A stretch of DNA of 64,000 bases, taken from positions 62,001 to 126,000 of the forward strand of contig CALSQY010000001.1 of assembly GCA_943788615.1 (NCBI GenBank). Direction: 5' to 3'. A program made the translations under genes and the position numbers. This DNA is from UBA4465 sp002292365 (GTDB taxonomy: Bacteria > Bacteroidota > Bacteroidia > Cytophagales > Cyclobacteriaceae). This document shows, piece after piece, positions 37,406 through 46,265 of this stretch. Position 1 is the first letter of the stretch, and every line of letters begins with the position of its first letter. Under the pieces are notes generated by a model that was not told the DNA's origin, did no database searches, and saw nothing but the letters and a program-made list of their open reading frames with translations.

Positions 37406-38422
37406 ATGGTAGCGAAAACAATAAAAAAAAATAAAGTAGGCTTTTCTAAAGAAATTTACTTGAATTGGTATGAAAAAATGTTATTCATGCGAAGATTTGA
37501 AGAAAAAGCAGGACAGTTGTACGGCCAACAAAAAATAAGAGGATTTTGCCACCTGTATATTGGCCAAGAGGCCTGTGCAGCAGGTTCAGTTTCTGCGCTT
37601 ATCAAAGGGGATAAATACATCACATCTTACCGAGATCATGCCCATCCTATCGCCCTAGGTACGGATCCAAAATACATCATGGCAGAATTATTCGGCAAGT
37701 CAACCGGTGTCTCAAAGGGGAAAGGTGGCTCGATGCACATGTTTGATAAGGAAGTCGGTTTTGTGGGAGGGCACGGAATTGTAGGAGGTCAAATTCCCTT
37801 GGGCGCAGGCCTTGGTTTCGCAGAAAAATACAAAGGTACGGGTAATTTGTGCATCTGCTATATGGGAGACGGGGCCGTAAGACAGGGGGCTTTTCACGAA
37901 GCATTAAATCTTGCGATGACACAAAAAACTCCTGTTATCTTCGTGATAGAAAACAATGGCTATGCGATGGGAACTTCTGTGGAAAGAACCTCCAATGTCA
38001 CCGAACTTCATCAGTTGGGGGAAGCTTATGACATCCCTTCTGCCGCAGTTGATGCCATGAGTGTTGAGGCTGTGCACAATGCCGTTACAGAAGCGGCTTC
38101 GCGCGCGAGACGAGGGGATGGGCCCACCTTACTTGAATTCAGAACCTACAGATACAAAGGTCATTCTATGTCAGATCCAGCCAAGTATAGAACCAAAGAA
38201 GAAGTAGCTTCTTACAAAGACCGTGACCCTATCGAACAAATAAAAAATGTGATATTAAATAAAAAATATGCGACTGAGAAAGTTCTCAAAGAAATGGACG
38301 TAAAACTAAAGGCACGTGTGGCTGAAGCAGTTATTTTTGCCGAAGAATCTCCCTATCCTGACCCTTCAGATGCCTATCAAGACGTTTATGCGGAAAAGGA
38401 TTATCCTTTTGTATTGGAGTAA
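37406..38422 (+). CDS. pdhA: pyruvate dehydrogenase E1 component, alpha subunit
   Basis: ThDP-dependent E1 alpha chain that decarboxylates pyruvate. It has GKGGSMHMFDKEVGFVGGHG (~107-126, regulatory loop region), the ThDP motif MGDGAVRQGAFHEALN...ENNGYAMGT, and YRYKGHSMSDPAKYR (~250-264). The length of 338 is typical. The beta chain and E2 are not adjacent, so it is a stand-alone E1 alpha gene with its own promoter. Lipoate for E2 would come from lipA in this window. Confidence 0.94.
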   Translation: MVAKTIKKNKVGFSKEIYLNWYEKMLFMRRFEEKAGQLYGQQKIRGFCHLYIGQEACAAGSVSALIKGDKYITSYRDHAHPIALGTDPKYIMAELFGKSTGVSKGKGGSMHMFDKEVGFVGGHGIVGGQIPLGAGLGFAEKYKGTGNLCICYMGDGAVRQGAFHEALNLAMTQKTPVIFVIENNGYAMGTSVERTSNVTELHQLGEAYDIPSAAVDAMSVEAVHNAVTEAASRARRGDGPTLLEFRTYRYKGHSMSDPAKYRTKEEVASYKDRDPIEQIKNVILNKKYATEKVLKEMDVKLKARVAEAVIFAEESPYPDPSDAYQDVYAEKDYPFVLE

Positions 38423-38444
38423 TCTCCAAATCATATTATTGCAT

Positions 38445-38452
38445 TATCTTTG
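38445..38452 (+). promoter_or_regulatory. -7 promoter element for the TPR gene
   Basis: TATCTTTG matches TAnnTTTG, 30 bases before the ATG at 38483. A small hairpin, TTGGAG with CTCCAA (38414-38429), straddles the pdhA stop just upstream but lacks a T run. Confidence 0.48.
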
Positions 38453-38482
38453 CACATTCCCAAAAAATAAAAATTTACATAA

Positions 38483-39184
38483 ATGGCTAGGTCCAAGAAT
38501 GAAGAATCAAAAGGATTAGATCTCATTGAGAATCCTGAAGCAATAATTAGCAAAACAGAAGCATTTTTTAACGATAAAAAAAATCAGAACACCGTTTTTA
38601 TCTCAATTGGCATTGCCAGTTTAATCCTACTTGTTTTCTTGGGCTTTTCTTATCTCAACAAAAATAAAAACGTTGAAGCACAAGAAGAAATGTTTCAGGC
38701 CGTCTACTACTTTGAATCAGATAGCATTGGCTTGGCCCTCAATGGGGATGGCAATAATTATGGATTCCTAGATATTATTTCACTCTATTCGGGAACAGAT
38801 GCCTCCAACCTATCTAACTTTTATATAGGTGCTATTTATATGCGCTTAAAAGATTTTAACAATGCTATAAGATATCTTAGCGATTTTAAAAGTGCTGATT
38901 TTCTCCTGCAAGCCAGAGCTTATTCATTGATCGGAGACGCCCATATGGAATTAGATGACTTTGAAAAGGCAAGCAGATATTTTAAGAAAGCGGCACTGCA
39001 CAAGGCTAATAAAGATTTCTCCCCTTATTATTTAAATAAATACGCCCTTGCCTTGGAATTAAAAGGTGATTTAAAAGAAGCTATAAACGCCCATGATAAA
39101 ATAATAAGTGAATACAGATCTTCTGTGTTATTTCAGGAATCTCAAAAGCAAAAGGCGAGATTAGAAGGATTAGTTATAGAATAA
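38483..39184 (+). CDS. membrane-anchored TPR protein
   Basis: A ~35-residue cytosolic lead-in is followed by one membrane helix (TVFISIGIASLILLVFLGF, ~39-57) and a ~170-residue periplasmic region with tetratricopeptide-like repeats (SNFYIGAIYMRLKDFNNAI; AYSLIGDAHMELDDFEKAS; YYLNKYALALELKGDLKEAI). The layout resembles YfgM-type proteins that work with envelope folding factors, but the specific role is unknown. Followed by ribH. Confidence 0.82.
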   Translation: MARSKNEESKGLDLIENPEAIISKTEAFFNDKKNQNTVFISIGIASLILLVFLGFSYLNKNKNVEAQEEMFQAVYYFESDSIGLALNGDGNNYGFLDIISLYSGTDASNLSNFYIGAIYMRLKDFNNAIRYLSDFKSADFLLQARAYSLIGDAHMELDDFEKASRYFKKAALHKANKDFSPYYLNKYALALELKGDLKEAINAHDKIISEYRSSVLFQESQKQKARLEGLVIE

Positions 39185-39245
39185 TGAAGGTCATCACGAA
39201 AAAAAATATGAGGAAGTTAATCTAACTTTACCCCCATTTTCACTT

Positions 39246-39725
39246 ATGGCGAGTACAATAAAAAATTTAAGTACTTTCATTGGCAGTGATCTTCCTAACA
39301 TCACATCAAAAAAATTTGGCCTTGTTGTTTCCGAGTGGAATGATGAAATCACCCATGCTCTTATGTCAGGTGCCCTTGAGACCCTGCTTAAATACGGTGC
39401 TAAAAAAGAAAATATCATCATCAGGAGCGTCCCTGGTAGTTTTGAATTAACGCTGGGCGCCCAGACTTTGGCTCAAGATCAACATATTGATGCGGTTCTT
39501 TGTTTAGGTTGTGTGATACAAGGTGAGACTCCCCATTTCGATTTCATATGCAATGCCGTAGCCCAAGGTATTACTTCTTTAAACCTAAAATTCCATAAAC
39601 CTGTTGTCTTTGGTGTCTTAACTACCCATACACTACAGCAGGCCATCGACCGATCCGGCGGTAAGCATGGAAATAAAGGAGATGAAGCGGCCATGACCGG
39701 AATTAAAATGTTGAATATTCTTTAA
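39246..39725 (+). CDS. ribH: 6,7-dimethyl-8-ribityllumazine synthase
   Basis: Penultimate enzyme of riboflavin synthesis. Family features: FGLVVSEWNDEITHAL (N-terminal strand-helix), VPGSFELTLGAQTL, CLGCVIQGETPHFDFICNAV with the catalytic His, and the C-terminal RSGGKHGNKGDEAAM. The length of 159 is normal. It is followed 4 bases later by aspartate kinase; other riboflavin genes are absent here. Confidence 0.96.
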   Translation: MASTIKNLSTFIGSDLPNITSKKFGLVVSEWNDEITHALMSGALETLLKYGAKKENIIIRSVPGSFELTLGAQTLAQDQHIDAVLCLGCVIQGETPHFDFICNAVAQGITSLNLKFHKPVVFGVLTTHTLQQAIDRSGGKHGNKGDEAAMTGIKMLNIL

Positions 39726-39729
39726 GAAC

Positions 39730-41052
39730 ATGAAAGTTTATAAATTCGGGGGTACCTCAGTTGGTACACCAGATCGAATGAAGCACGTTGCGGAATTGAT
39801 TACTGCGGATAACGAAAAAAAAATTATCGTCTTATCAGCCATATCCGGTACTACTAATACCTTAGTGGAAATTGGTGATCTTTTCCGGTTAGGAAATATT
39901 GATGGCGCCCTTGCCCAACTAGAAGAATTAAGAGCAACCTACGACCCGTTCATACAATCCCTACTCACTAAAGCTTCAAATAAAAAAATAGCTTTTAAAA
40001 TAGTTAATCAATATTTTGATGAAATGCATCGGCTTATTCATCAGCCCTTCTACAACCAAATTCTTAAAATTATCGTAATAAATGGTGAATTGATCTCAAC
40101 CCATCTTTTCCAAACCTATTTAAATGAAAAACATCCTGGCTCTTCAGGATTAATTCCAGCTTCTGAGTTCATGTATCTTAACGAATCTGAAGAGCCTAAT
40201 ATGGCTTTAATTTCGGCTAAATTAGAAAGTTTACTAAATCAAAACACAGCTTATGAATTACATATCACACAAGGGTTTATCTGTCGAAATTGTTCGGGGG
40301 GTATTGATAACTTAAACCGAGGAGGCAGTGATTATAGTGCAACCATCATGGGTGCGGCCCTAAATGTCCAAGAAATTCAAATTTGGACCGATATTGATGG
40401 CATGCACAATAATGATCCTAGAATCGTAGATAATACCAAATCCATCTCTAATTTGTCCTTTGAGGAAGCAGGTGAGTTGGCTTATTTTGGGGCAAAGATT
40501 TTACACCCAACCTGTATCATACCTGCACAGCAATTTGACATTCCTGTAAGAATAAAAAATACCATGAAACCTTTGGCACATGGTACACTCATTACCTCTA
40601 ATCAAAATCCTGAGACAGTCAAAGCCATTGCCGCTAAAGACGGCATTACCGCTATCAAAATCAAATCCTCTAGGATGATTTTGGCTTATGGCTTTCTCCG
40701 AAAAGTTTTTGAAGTTTTCGAGCATTATCAAACCCCTATTGACATGATTACTACTTCGGAAATTGCCGTTTCTATAACCATAGATGACCCAAAGTTTCTT
40801 GAGCAAATCATTCTAGATCTTCAAAAGTATGGGAAAGTAGAAGTTGATGTCAATCAAACCATAATCTGTATCGTGGGAGATATGGTAGCAGAGCAAAAAG
40901 GGATCAGTAGTGAGATTTTTAAAGCCCTTGAAGAAATTCCTATTCGAATGATCTCTTATGGTGGGAGTAGAAACAACATCTCACTTCTTGTAAAGAACAA
41001 CTTGAAAGAAAAAACTTTAAAGTCCCTGAATAGCCATTTATTCAATCTATAA
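39730..41052 (+). CDS. aspartate kinase
   Basis: Phosphorylates aspartate in the first step to lysine, threonine and methionine. The catalytic domain begins MKVYKFGGTSVGTPDRM and has NRGGSDYSATIMGAAL (~199-214) and the substrate-binding IWTDIDGMHNNDPR (~219-232). Two C-terminal ACT domains (~300-440) suggest feedback control by an amino-acid end product. At 440 residues it is a monofunctional class III-like enzyme, not fused to homoserine dehydrogenase. Which amino acid inhibits it cannot be told from sequence. Confidence 0.94.
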   Translation: MKVYKFGGTSVGTPDRMKHVAELITADNEKKIIVLSAISGTTNTLVEIGDLFRLGNIDGALAQLEELRATYDPFIQSLLTKASNKKIAFKIVNQYFDEMHRLIHQPFYNQILKIIVINGELISTHLFQTYLNEKHPGSSGLIPASEFMYLNESEEPNMALISAKLESLLNQNTAYELHITQGFICRNCSGGIDNLNRGGSDYSATIMGAALNVQEIQIWTDIDGMHNNDPRIVDNTKSISNLSFEEAGELAYFGAKILHPTCIIPAQQFDIPVRIKNTMKPLAHGTLITSNQNPETVKAIAAKDGITAIKIKSSRMILAYGFLRKVFEVFEHYQTPIDMITTSEIAVSITIDDPKFLEQIILDLQKYGKVEVDVNQTIICIVGDMVAEQKGISSEIFKALEEIPIRMISYGGSRNNISLLVKNNLKEKTLKSLNSHLFNL

Positions 41053-41070
41053 TTGAATCTTAAGCTTTCA

Positions 41071-42126
41071 TTAAGGACTATAATAAACTCCTGACGAGCT
41101 ATCTTCAAATGCGCCCGTAACTGATTTTAACACATTTACCTCTTTCCTCAATTTCAAAACTGCCATAAAACTAAAAATTAAGGCTTCTTTGAAATTAATA
41201 ATTTCTGCTTTTGGTACTAATACCTTTACTCCCAAGGCTCCTTCTATAGCGTCTAATAAAGCTCTATTATGAGCCCCTCCGCCGGTAACAAGAACTGTGT
41301 TAAAATCCACCTTCAAGAGGCTTTCTGCTATGCGGTCTCCAACAAATTTACAATAAGTATGCGCGAGATCCCTTGGATCTTCTCGCTCAGGCAATTTGCT
41401 CAATACCTCTTTTTCTACCCATTCATTGCTGATTGATTTTGGCCCTTTTTTCTGATAAAATTGAGGAGTTTCTAAGGAAGCATGCCATGATTTCAAAAAG
41501 GTCCCTGAACGCCCCATTTTTCCGTCTTGATCAAATGGGATTCCCATACGATGGGCAATTTTATTCAAAACCTGATTACAAGGCACTACATCAAAAGCCC
41601 TCGGCAACGCCTCACAATTGATGGTTAGGTTGGCAATTCCCCCTAAATTAATACAAACATCATAGGCTGAAAATAGATGTTTATCACCTATGGGTACCAG
41701 TGGGGCACCAGCCCCACCCAATAAAACATCTTTAGACCTAAAATCATTTAGGGTAGGTATATTGGCATAGCTGGCGATGGCCTGACCACTGCCAATCTGA
41801 ATACTGTATCCCTGTTTTGGATGATGAAAAACAGTATGCCCATGAGACCCTATAATTTCCGGTCGGTAATCATACCTTTGACAAAAGTCCCGAATCATCT
41901 GTCCCATCCAAATACCCAAACGCACATCTAGCTTTACGAGTTCCTCTCCAGAAAGATCTCTGGCCTTGAGTAAAAGACCATATATGTCCTTCGGAAAAGG
42001 AATGGTCTCTCCATTCAAGTTTTGAAACTGCCATTTTGATTCAATATATTTATAATCACAATAACATATATCAAGCCCGTCAAGTGAAGATCCGGACATT
42101 ACGCCAACAGCTGATAGTTCATTCAT
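41071..42126 (-). CDS. anmK: anhydro-N-acetylmuramic acid kinase
   Basis: Cleaves and phosphorylates 1,6-anhydro-MurNAc from cell-wall turnover to give MurNAc-6-phosphate. The ATP motif VMSGSSLDGLD (~8-18), GSHGHTVFHHP (~93-103), NLGGIANLT (~160-168) and VTGGGAHN (~271-278) are present. The length of 351 is normal. The window's GH3 hexosaminidase, which may act upstream of it, is frameshifted. Divergent from coaX, with 27 bases between start codons. Confidence 0.94.
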   Translation of the reverse strand: MNELSAVGVMSGSSLDGLDICYCDYKYIESKWQFQNLNGETIPFPKDIYGLLLKARDLSGEELVKLDVRLGIWMGQMIRDFCQRYDYRPEIIGSHGHTVFHHPKQGYSIQIGSGQAIASYANIPTLNDFRSKDVLLGGAGAPLVPIGDKHLFSAYDVCINLGGIANLTINCEALPRAFDVVPCNQVLNKIAHRMGIPFDQDGKMGRSGTFLKSWHASLETPQFYQKKGPKSISNEWVEKEVLSKLPEREDPRDLAHTYCKFVGDRIAESLLKVDFNTVLVTGGGAHNRALLDAIEGALGVKVLVPKAEIINFKEALIFSFMAVLKLRKEVNVLKSVTGAFEDSSSGVYYSP

Positions 42127-42134
42127 TATATTTG
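42127..42134 (+). promoter_or_regulatory. -7 promoter element for coaX
   Basis: TATATTTG matches TAnnTTTG, 20 bases before the coaX TTG start, in the short divergent gap with anmK. Confidence 0.42.
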
Positions 42135-42153
42135 CTAATTAACGATTTATTCT

Positions 42154-42879
42154 TTGAGTAACAAACCAAACTTCGTAATTGATATTGGAAACAGTCTAAT
42201 AAAGTCCTCTCGGGTTCAAGATGATTTAATTTTAGAATATAAAACTTGGGATCGGATAGAATCATTAGTAAGAGCCCTTCCAAAAGGTCAAAATACCATT
42301 GTCTGCTCCGTAAAGCATAACTCGGAACAAATAAAAAATATTTTTGGTGATGACGTCTTCGTTTTCAATGAACATTCAAAATTGCCTATAAGTATTAACT
42401 ATGATACACCCCAAACCCTAGGCCTTGACCGGATTGCCAGTGCCGTTGGCGCCCACTTCCTTTTTCCATCAGAAGATCTACTGATCATTGATGCCGGCTC
42501 CTGTATCACCTATGACCTTCTGATCAACAACAGCTTTGAGGGGGGAATTATTAGTCCTGGATTCAAAATGCGACTCAAAGCCATGCATGAAATGACAGAG
42601 CAACTCCCCGATTTAACAGAGCAAAGTGATCAATATGAATGGGAATTGATTGGAAAATCAACCGCTTCTTGTATGATTTCTGGGGCAAAAAATGGAATGA
42701 AAAATGAAATTAATGGGATCGTTTCTATTTTAAAAGAAAAATATGTGGCTTTAAGGGTATTAATGACAGGTGGAGATACCGTACTTTTTGAAAGCAACGT
42801 AAAAAGTAGCATCTTTGTGCGCTCAAATTTAGTCCCCGTGGGATTAAATCAAATTTTAATCCATAATGAGGATATTTAA
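42154..42879 (+). CDS. coaX: type III pantothenate kinase
   Basis: Phosphorylates pantothenate at the start of coenzyme A synthesis. It has the ASKHA phosphate motif FVIDIGNSLIKSS (~7-19), LGLDRIASAVGAH (~89-101), DAGSCITYDLL (~113-123) and GGIISPGFKMRLKAMHEMTEQLP (two blocks). The start is TTG at 42154; no ATG is available before the first conserved strand. The length of 241 is normal. It overlaps the next gene by 14 bases and opens the run to the PPIase gene at 47.6 kb. Confidence 0.93.
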   Translation: MSNKPNFVIDIGNSLIKSSRVQDDLILEYKTWDRIESLVRALPKGQNTIVCSVKHNSEQIKNIFGDDVFVFNEHSKLPISINYDTPQTLGLDRIASAVGAHFLFPSEDLLIIDAGSCITYDLLINNSFEGGIISPGFKMRLKAMHEMTEQLPDLTEQSDQYEWELIGKSTASCMISGAKNGMKNEINGIVSILKEKYVALRVLMTGGDTVLFESNVKSSIFVRSNLVPVGLNQILIHNEDI

Positions 42880-44134
42880 ATATTTATTAACCTTAGCCAT
42901 TGTCTTATTTTGCCTAAAAGGTAATAGCCAACACGTAGCAAGTACTTATGCGATCTACGGAATTGGCGAACTCAACAATAATGGCCTCGCTCACAACGAA
43001 GCCATGGGAGGACTAGGTATAGGAATGCCTCACCGTTTCAATATAAATCTTCAGAACCCAGCATGGCTTACTTATAACCAGCTCAGCTCATTTAATGTAG
43101 GACTTCAAGGAGAATCTCGAACTTATAAAAGCGAGTTAGAAAATGCATCCAAAAAAACGGGCAGCATCAAGCATATGGTATTCTTTATCCCCTTATTGAA
43201 TGGTAAATGGGGCTCTGCCTTTTCCTTACTCCCTTTTAGTACCACGCAATATGAGGTTAGCGGCAGCAGTGAGGTTACCGACGCAACGCCAACGGAAAGC
43301 ACAGATAATACATTCATTGGCAGCGGTGGCCTCTCCCAATTTGCTTGGTCAAATGGATTTCGCATTTTTAATTCCACGAACATTGGTTTTAATTTGATGT
43401 ATGTATTTGGTGCAATCGATAAGCAAAATCAGAGTTCTTTAGCTTCTGATCCTAGTAGTATTGGATATTATACACAATTATCATCCAATGAAACCTATAA
43501 ATCTTTTTTATTTTCTATTGCACTAGCGCACAAAATGAAGATTAACGAAACGCATGAGATGAATTTTGGAATCACCTATCAACACTCGGGCCAACTTAAC
43601 GGATTAAAGGATGTGTTTCTATCTCGGTATATAGAAAGTAGCTTGGTCCAAGTGGGTTCGCCCATACCTATCTCCAATGAAGAAAATACCACCTTTGATT
43701 TACCAAAAAAATTAAGTTTTGGCCTCTCTTATGGATTGGTTGACGAGTATCGAATAGGATTAGATATCAACTTAGCCAACTGGACTTCAAATGGTACAAA
43801 CAATACACTCATCCAAAATACACAAGAGTTTATCATAGGCGGTGAAATGACACCCGATCGTCGAAATATTACTAATTATTTGAAAAGAGTCACTTACCGC
43901 TTTGGATTCAACTATGGAAAGCTACCTTATTTAGTCCAAAATAACAGTATTACTGAGTTTGGCATTAATTTTGGTGCTTCTTTCCCTGTGGCTGGCTTGT
44001 CAACCCTAGATATTGCTATCAAACTCGGGGAAAGAGGTACTATTGAGAATGGATTGGTAAATGAATCATTCATGCAAATGGTTTTAGGCCTAACGATAAA
44101 TGAAAAATGGTTTATAAAAAGAAAATATAATTAA
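42866..44134 (+). CDS. putative outer-membrane beta-barrel protein
   Basis: A signal peptide of ~21 residues (ending KGNSQ) is followed by ~400 residues with alternating strands and sequence features of FadL-like or PorP-type barrels (YGIGELNNNGLAHNEAMGGLGIG, two blocks; LPKKLSFGLSYGLVDE; the final VLGLTINEKWF). Bacteroidota often place this gene between coaX and a TPR gene ahead of lptC, as here. Transport role unknown. Confidence 0.8.
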   Translation: MRIFKYLLTLAIVLFCLKGNSQHVASTYAIYGIGELNNNGLAHNEAMGGLGIGMPHRFNINLQNPAWLTYNQLSSFNVGLQGESRTYKSELENASKKTGSIKHMVFFIPLLNGKWGSAFSLLPFSTTQYEVSGSSEVTDATPTESTDNTFIGSGGLSQFAWSNGFRIFNSTNIGFNLMYVFGAIDKQNQSSLASDPSSIGYYTQLSSNETYKSFLFSIALAHKMKINETHEMNFGITYQHSGQLNGLKDVFLSRYIESSLVQVGSPIPISNEENTTFDLPKKLSFGLSYGLVDEYRIGLDINLANWTSNGTNNTLIQNTQEFIIGGEMTPDRRNITNYLKRVTYRFGFNYGKLPYLVQNNSITEFGINFGASFPVAGLSTLDIAIKLGERGTIENGLVNESFMQMVLGLTINEKWFIKRKYN

Positions 44135-44152
44135 TTAATATTTTTAAATAAC

Positions 44153-45457
44153 ATGAATAAATTAATAACATTAACGCTCCTTTTAGTCTGTCTAATAAGT
44201 TCAAATGTTCTTAGCCAAGCCGGTTGGAATTGGGGTGAGCAAATTGATGTCGCAAAAGAAAATAATGCCATATATACAGACATGGTTAAAGTAGAAAAAT
44301 ATGCAGACGCAATAACACCGCACGCCTGGCTCCTCGAAAATACACCTGATCTAAATGAGTCTCTTTATCAAAATGGAGCGAAAATTTATAGTGGATTAGC
44401 AGATAAAGAGTCTGATAAAGCCCAAAAAGCTGCTTATCAAGCAAAAGCTCTTGAGATGTATGATCTGAGAATTGAATATTTCGGCAATGAAGCCTCCGTG
44501 CTAAATCGTAAAGCTTTCCCTGCTTATAAGTTTTATAAGGGTAATAAATCTAAATATCCTGAGTTAATGGAGTTATTCGAAAAAACCTTCGTCCTCAACG
44601 GGGCCGATTTCTCAACCAATAATTTTGTCGCTTACATGGATGTAGTGCGCAGGTTTAAAGCCACCGGTGGGGAGCTATCGGACGAAAAAGTCTTAGATAT
44701 TTATACCCGCCTAATGGATGTTTTGGATGGCCAAATCGCCGCATCCAGTAAACCTGCTTCTTTAGAAAGGGTTGCTAAAAATATAGATAAACTCTTGACC
44801 TTAACCATCGATTTAAGTTGTGATTATGTTGAAAGCCTATTAGGACCAAAGTTAGCCGAAACAGGGGATATAAAAGTAGCCTCAAAAATATTTAAGCTCA
44901 TGCTTCAAAATAAATGTACGGATCGGCCATTGGCTTTCGAAGCGGCTAAGATTGTAAACCAAAATTCTCCTGATTTTGCCATATCAAAATTCCTTGCCTC
45001 GAGAGCCTCAAAAGGAGATGATCGGCAAGGAGCCATTCAATACTATAACCAAGCTCTTACGCTTACCGAAGAAGCAACTAAAAAAGCTGAAATCTATTTA
45101 AGCTTGGCCAAAATCGATTACCAAGCAGGTTTGAAAGGTAGTGCAAGAAATAATTGCAGAAAGGCCCTTTCAGCAGATCCTTCGATGAGTGAGGCACATG
45201 TATTGATTGGAAACCTATACCTATCAAGCTTTGATGAATGTAAGCAAGGCGAATTTAAAACGGTTGACTATGCCGTCTTTATAGCAGCCTATAATGCATT
45301 CCAAAAAGCTAGGGATTACGGTAATATGAAAAAATCAGAAGCCCTTTTCCCTTCTATCACAGATATTTTCACTGAGGAATACACAGAAGGTCAATCTATT
45401 AAAATTGACTGTTGGATTAATGAAAGCGTTATACTCCAGAAACGCGCTGAAAATTAA
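44153..45457 (+). CDS. secreted TPR-containing protein
   Basis: A leader of ~21 residues ends VLSQA. The ~410-residue mature protein is helical, with TPR-like units most evident near the C-terminus (QGAIQYYNQALTLTEEATKK; AEIYLSLAKIDYQAGLKGSA; NNCRKALSADPSMSEAHVLIG). It probably acts as a periplasmic scaffold. It lies 18 bases after the barrel gene and 13 bases before lptC, a conserved Bacteroidota neighbourhood that suggests an envelope-assembly role, unproven. Confidence 0.82.
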   Translation: MNKLITLTLLLVCLISSNVLSQAGWNWGEQIDVAKENNAIYTDMVKVEKYADAITPHAWLLENTPDLNESLYQNGAKIYSGLADKESDKAQKAAYQAKALEMYDLRIEYFGNEASVLNRKAFPAYKFYKGNKSKYPELMELFEKTFVLNGADFSTNNFVAYMDVVRRFKATGGELSDEKVLDIYTRLMDVLDGQIAASSKPASLERVAKNIDKLLTLTIDLSCDYVESLLGPKLAETGDIKVASKIFKLMLQNKCTDRPLAFEAAKIVNQNSPDFAISKFLASRASKGDDRQGAIQYYNQALTLTEEATKKAEIYLSLAKIDYQAGLKGSARNNCRKALSADPSMSEAHVLIGNLYLSSFDECKQGEFKTVDYAVFIAAYNAFQKARDYGNMKKSEALFPSITDIFTEEYTEGQSIKIDCWINESVILQKRAEN

Positions 45458-45470
45458 ACTTCGTTCAAAA

Positions 45471-46025
45471 ATGGGCTGGAATCATTTTTTTACTGGTTTT
45501 GGTGTTCTAGTGGCCCTTTGTATAGTTAGTCAAACTTCTTGTAAGAGTAGAAAAGAGTTGCTCAATCAGGAAATATACAATGGCCCTATCATGGAGATGT
45601 CAAATGTAAATACCATGATGACCGACTCAGGTAAATTAATTCTTCGACTGAAGGCCCCTGACCAATTACAATTTGAAAATGGTGATAAAGGTTGGCCCAA
45701 TGGACTCTTGTTGGAGTATTACTACTCCCCTAACAAGCCCATTTGTACCTTTCGCTCAAACGCTGCGGATTTCAATGCTAAAGAAAACCTTTACAAAGGA
45801 GATGGAAATGTCGTAGTTAAAAATGTAGACACTGGTGATGAACTCAACACAGAATTATTGTTCTGGAGTCCTGCAGAAGAAAAATTTTATACCAATAATT
45901 TTGTTACCATTATTTCGGATGGTGAAGTTCATACAGGCAAAGGCTTGTCTGCCAATCAAGATTTTTCATCCTATGAAATCTTGGAACCCACCGGAACGAT
46001 CCAAATAGAAGAAGAGGATATATAA
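45471..46025 (+). CDS. lptC: LPS export protein LptC
   Basis: Bitopic protein that takes lipopolysaccharide from LptBFG to LptA across the periplasm. The ATG at 45471 gives a short leader with one hydrophobic stretch and a lipobox-like SQTSC, so this one may be a lipoprotein. The body is a beta-jellyroll of LptC type: PNGLLLEYYYSPNKP, DFNAKENLYKGDGNVVV, LNTELLFWSPAEEKFYT, FVTIISDGEVHTGKGL. The length of 184 is normal. An in-frame extension to 45405 would overlap the TPR gene and is unlikely. Confidence 0.9.
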   Translation: MGWNHFFTGFGVLVALCIVSQTSCKSRKELLNQEIYNGPIMEMSNVNTMMTDSGKLILRLKAPDQLQFENGDKGWPNGLLLEYYYSPNKPICTFRSNAADFNAKENLYKGDGNVVVKNVDTGDELNTELLFWSPAEEKFYTNNFVTIISDGEVHTGKGLSANQDFSSYEILEPTGTIQIEEEDI

Positions 46026-46043
46026 CTAGGACTCACCCCAGCT

Positions 46044-46265
46044 TTGACAAAAAAAAATGCACTAATATTTTATTCTGCCACAGGGTTTTTCCTTATTGGG
46101 CTTTATGAAGCCTTTTTTTTAGGGATTGAAAATTCCTACGGAGTTTTTATGTTTAGTATTGCTTTATTATTTCTATACCATTTTAGGAAAAACATGCCCC
46201 AAATGCCTCAAAAGAAAATTAAGAAAATTAAGAAAAAGAAACTTAAAAAATCTAAAAAGAGATGA
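46044..46265 (+). CDS. small membrane protein with very basic tail
   Basis: 73-residue protein from a TTG start at 46044. Two hydrophobic segments (~7-24 and 33-46) are followed by a tail dominated by Lys and Ile (about 52-73, 16 of the last 19 residues Lys/Arg). The stop overlaps the ATG of the CNNM gene by 4 bases, which supports it being translated. Family unknown; the basic tail could bind lipid head groups or nucleic acid. Confidence 0.6.
   Translation: MTKKNALIFYSATGFFLIGLYEAFFLGIENSYGVFMFSIALLFLYHFRKNMPQMPQKKIKKIKKKKLKKSKKR

Noticed and set aside
41059..41076. Inverted repeat between aspartate kinase and anmK as terminator
   Set aside because: Only a 5-bp AT-rich stem with no T run after it.
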